Assembly (NCBI GenBank): GCA_030068525.1 | Contig: JASJOS010000004.1 | Coordinates: forward strand, 248,001-312,000 | From: Xanthocytophaga flava | GTDB taxonomy: Bacteria; Bacteroidota; Bacteroidia; Cytophagales; 172606-1 | DNA length: 64,000 bases | Direction: 5' to 3' | Shown: positions 61,753-64,000 of the stretch, piece by piece | Position numbering within the stretch: position 1 is the first letter of the stretch | How the letters are laid out: every line of letters begins with the position of its first letter | The notes under the pieces: generated by a model | Database searches by the model: none | The model's input: the letters and a program-made list of their open reading frames with translations, nothing else | Told to the model about the DNA's origin: nothing | Position numbers and translations under genes: made by a program

Positions 61753-62133
61753 TACATGAGTCATCCCGAATTTTGAGTGAAGAATCTCATTGAACAAGGA
61801 TAATAAATGTCACAAAGAGAGCAAAGACGACTTCAATCGTGGAAGGTAATAAAGGTGCATAGGGAATCTTTTCTCCGCGAGGTTGGCCTTTGGCCATGCG
61901 GGCGGAAGGATCGGAGAAAAGTGCCCTTTTTTGCTAACACACAAATCTGGCTCACCAAACTCTCGTTTGGTGCCCTGTTTTTTGGCAAGCAAAAAATGAA
62001 GGAGCTAGTGGAAGAACAATGTAAGTGACAATAAAGAAACGAAGAAAGGGGGATCGCAAAAATTACCCCAAGCCCGCACTTTCAAAAGCATAGGCTTGGG
62101 TTTTATTCACATCCAAAATTCGGGATGACTCAT
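61753..62133 (+). repeat. MITE-like repeat family R, copy 4 (nearly complete)
   Basis: 381 bp. The left terminal repeat is intact (TACATGAGTCATCCCGAATTTTG is its 23-base form, identical to copy 1); the right one retains 20 of 23 bases (62114-62133). Orientation is opposite to copy 1. The interior carries the CACAAAGAGAG, CTCCGCGAGG, GCGGGCGGAAGGATCGG and CCCAAG/CTTGGG landmarks. The open frames inside are not convincing genes. Confidence 0.82.
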
Positions 62134-62142
62134 TTTTCCAGG

Positions 62143-62222
62143 CATGTTTGTAATAGCATTCATACCCAAAGGATCATGCCATTCGATGGCATGATCTCGA
62201 ATGCCTGGCTGCTTGGGTTGAG
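62143..62222 (-). repeat. Dispersed repeat B, copy 4
   Basis: CCAGGCATG...GTAATAGCATTCATACCC, GGATCATGCCATTCGATGGC and GAATGCCTGGCTG match the other copies. It abuts repeat R copy 4. The reverse strand reads I-E-W-H-D-P-L-G here, without stop in this copy. Confidence 0.55.
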
Positions 62223-62278
62223 AATGAGCAAAAGACTTTAGAGCCCTTTTTTAGTTCGCCAGGTTATTCGGAAATGTA

Positions 62279-63019
62279 TTACAATCCCGCATTGAACTTC
62301 TCTATAGCCTCTACCGGATTAGCGAAATAATCAGCTCGCTGTTGAGCAGTAGCTCCTACATAAATCTCGTATTGGTCTGTCTGCATACCTTTTAGTAGCG
62401 CTTCGGCCACTACTTGTGGGTGCATACCATTGGAACCTCCCATATCCTTGGTAGCTTCTGTATCGACCAGAGAAGGCATTACTTCAAACACCTTTATCGA
62501 ACTATCCTTGCCTAACGTATGTCTCAACGCTACTGTATGAGAATGCAATGCTGCTTTTGCATCTGAATACGTAGGCAAAAGTATCAAGGGATGGAAGGTT
62601 ACATTGGACGTAATATTCACAATGGCGGCTTCGGATTGTTGGCTTAAAACCGGAAGTAGCTTTTCAGTAAGCAAAAGTGGGGCAAAATAATTTACCTCAA
62701 ATTCCTGCTTCGCTTTTTGGAAGGCCCCTGCCTGTTCACCAAGTTTATAGAGATTGGCTACACCGGCATTATTAACCAATACACTGAGTGTAGGATATTC
62801 CTGCTGAATTCTGGTAACCAGCTTTTCAATATCAGCCTCACGGGTGACATCACAGGCAATGGCTGTTATGCCCAGCTTTTCACCGGCTTTTTTGATTTTG
62901 TCTGCATTACGACCTGCAATAATAACGGTATTGCCTTGCTGTTTCAGTAGTTTGGCAATTTCGTATCCAATACCAGAGCCGCCACCAGTAACCAGAATAG
63001 TTTTATTTGTAATATTCAT
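62279..63019 (-). CDS. SDR family oxidoreductase, DltE-like
   Basis: A 246-residue classical SDR: T-G-G-G-S-G-I-G-Y-E for cofactor binding, N-N-A-G, catalytic S in I-V-N-I-T-S and Y-x-x-x-K in Y-S-D-A-K. The segment V-F-E-V-M-P-S-L-V-D-T resembles DltE-like proteins and the partial SDR at the start of the window. Probably cytoplasmic, substrate unknown. A 146-bp spacer separates it from the quinol monooxygenase gene on the same strand. Confidence 0.92.
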   Translation of the reverse strand: MNITNKTILVTGGGSGIGYEIAKLLKQQGNTVIIAGRNADKIKKAGEKLGITAIACDVTREADIEKLVTRIQQEYPTLSVLVNNAGVANLYKLGEQAGAFQKAKQEFEVNYFAPLLLTEKLLPVLSQQSEAAIVNITSNVTFHPLILLPTYSDAKAALHSHTVALRHTLGKDSSIKVFEVMPSLVDTEATKDMGGSNGMHPQVVAEALLKGMQTDQYEIYVGATAQQRADYFANPVEAIEKFNAGL

Positions 63020-63165
63020 TTTGTGTTATAGTTAAATTGAGTAATAGATAATTGTTTAAGTAAGTAGTTGTACGCCTGCTATTTAGTAAGGCATACAACT
63101 ACTGAACTGCCATCATCCAGCAGATACTAATTTGGAATTAGAAAAGGTAGATGGTGATTGTATGT

Positions 63166-63462
63166 TTATAGTTCCTGTAAAGTTCTACTAACGGGTTTTC
63201 CTGCCAGCTTTCCTTGTAGTCCTGCAAAGAATTCTTTGGTATAGGAGGCATTCATATGTATATCAAAAGCTTCCCTAGAAGCAAATACTTCAAAGAAGAT
63301 AAGCGTAGTAGGATCATCTGCTTTTGAGGTTTGATAAAAGGCTTCACATCCAGGCTCTTTCAATGTGGGCAGTAAGGTAGCGGCTGCAAGTGCTTTCACT
63401 TCTGACAGGTAATCGGGTAACACCGATACTTCTGCCTGTATGATATATTTTGTCTGGCTCAT
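63166..63462 (-). CDS. Putative quinol monooxygenase (ABM domain)
   Basis: A 98-residue single antibiotic-biosynthesis-monooxygenase domain (dimeric alpha-beta barrel). Seen: an I-I-Q-A-E-V-S-V front strand, E-P-G-C-E-A-F-Y-Q-T, L-I-F-F-E-V-F-A-S-R-E-A-F-D-I-H and the H-M-N-A-S-Y-T-K-E-F motif. Relatives oxidise quinols or protect against quinone stress. It lies 53 bp after the nitroreductase stop, so an electrophile/quinone-stress operon is plausible; two TCTGATCAGA palindromes lie in between. Confidence 0.88.
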   Translation of the reverse strand: MSQTKYIIQAEVSVLPDYLSEVKALAAATLLPTLKEPGCEAFYQTSKADDPTTLIFFEVFASREAFDIHMNASYTKEFFAGLQGKLAGKPVSRTLQEL

Positions 63463-63479
63463 AGTGTACGAATTACGGG

Positions 63480-63520
63480 TCTGATCAGATAAATTTGCTA
63501 ATCAAACATGTCTGATCAGA
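63480..63520. promoter_or_regulatory. Two identical 10-bp palindromes before the quinol monooxygenase
   Basis: TCTGATCAGA at 63480-63489 and again at 63511-63520, 31 bp start to start (three helical turns). They may be operators for a dimeric repressor or a weak hairpin; the right one overlaps the nitroreductase stop codon. Confidence 0.45.
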
Positions 63521-64000
63521 TTGTGATGAATAACTCTTCTTTGGTTTTGCGAACTTTGGGAATCGTTGCAAATTCATCTTCTGACGAGCGGTAGCCCAGC
63601 GCAAAAAGTAAGGTAGTTTTCAGATTTTTTTCTTTAAGTCCCAGAATCTGATCCACCTGAGCACGGTCAAATCCTTCCATGGGTGAGGCGTCAATACCTG
63701 CTTCTGCGGCTGCGCTAACCAATACACCAACAGCCAGAAATGCCTGTTTTTCAGCCCATTCAATTTTTTGCTCTGCAGATAATAAACTGAGTTTGGAATT
63801 CACAAAAGTTTCCCTTGCCTCAAGATTTTTACGCTCCGTATTTCGGGCAACAGCAGCTTTATCAATATACTTTTTCACTGTGCTTTCATCAATGTCAGTC
63901 TGGACAGTGACGGCCAGTACATAGGCTCCCGTTGTGATTTGTGGTTGACCAAAGGCAGCTCTGCTGATTTGTTCGAGAACAGCCGGATCTTGCAGAATGA
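63516..64000 (-). CDS. Nitroreductase family protein, C-terminal part (5' end outside window)
   Basis: The frame is open to the window edge and gives about 160 residues. The order Q-I-S-R-A-A-F-G-Q-P-Q-I near the front, the A-V-G-V-L-V-S-A-A-A-E-A-G-I-D-A-S-P-M-E-G-F block and L-G-Y-R-S-S-E-D at the end matches FMN-dependent NfsB-type nitroreductases. They reduce nitro compounds and quinones with NAD(P)H. The first about 60 residues are beyond the window. Same strand and close spacing suggest an operon with the monooxygenase. Confidence 0.88.
   Translation of the reverse strand, partial: ILQDPAVLEQISRAAFGQPQITTGAYVLAVTVQTDIDESTVKKYIDKAAVARNTERKNLEARETFVNSKLSLLSAEQKIEWAEKQAFLAVGVLVSAAAEAGIDASPMEGFDRAQVDQILGLKEKNLKTTLLFALGYRSSEDEFATIPKVRKTKEELFITI

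Noticed and set aside
61807..62028. A 73-codon + strand frame in the spacer before the SDR gene
   Set aside because: It lies wholly inside repeat R copy 4, and the frame is not kept in copies 1 to 3.

Overview
The window comes from a member of the Bacteroidota, most likely the Cytophagales. Coding density is moderate, intergenic spacers are AT-rich and often 300-1000 bp long, and Shine-Dalgarno sequences are mostly absent. There are many multi-PAS histidine kinases and output-less receiver proteins, and several Bacteroidota-type families (DUF2147, a CsbD-like protein, a TPR histidine kinase with NarL-type core, an AraC regulator with an HMA-like N-terminus). I saw no rRNA, tRNA or CRISPR array. 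Everything here is from reading the sequence; no database search was run.

Left part (1-14 kb): an SDR C-terminus, a DUF2147 secreted protein, a DoxX-like membrane protein and an AraC regulator form one + strand group. Then come stress-type genes: a DUF1810 protein, a YghA-like SDR, a PQQ-type sugar dehydrogenase lipoprotein, TreZ (trehalose release), a YciE/YciF ferritin-like protein and a DUF6766 membrane protein. A 28-bp palindrome (AAATACYYATTTT, 2 nt, mirrored) occurs four times in spacers between 5.4 and 14.5 kb. Three receiver-only response regulators lead into a 1411-residue multi-PAS/GAF histidine kinase (15-19.2 kb).

Middle part (19-40 kb): two loci pairing a 63-residue cold-shock protein with a divergent 150-residue cold-shock-domain protein, 17.8 kb apart. 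They share a nearly identical 683-bp block. Between them lie a KAS III-like enzyme, an acyl-CoA dehydrogenase, a compact acyltransferase / DUF6320 / alpha-beta hydrolase operon, three scattered paralogues of an unrecognised small helical protein, a stand-alone MreB, a CsbD-like protein, an AraC regulator, and a tandem of three short related helical proteins directly before an RsbR-like STAS protein and a frameshifted receiver gene. This stretch (about 23-38.6 kb) is the best candidate for an undescribed stress/signalling module.

Right part (40-64 kb): a VOC protein; a 1.9-kb cassette with two unrecognised genes bounded by 51-bp direct repeats and unusually long inverted repeats; a multi-PAS kinase; a manganese catalase; an SDR with a Tat-like signal; an AraC/NmrA-SDR pair with a decayed partial copy 8.7 kb away; a TPR sensor kinase; a CHASE3-like/HTH regulator; a BLUF protein lacking the canonical glutamine next to a receiver protein and a small kinase; an S41 peptidase; and a final SDR / quinol monooxygenase / nitroreductase group cut by the window end. 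Two dispersed repeat families lie in the spacers: a MITE-like element of about 380-420 bp with 23-bp terminal inverted repeats, and a shorter degenerate repeat of about 60-140 bp.

Taken together the window looks like a sensing-and-stress region (redox, peroxide, osmolyte, cold, light) in a large genome, reshaped by local duplication, gene conversion and non-autonomous repeats.
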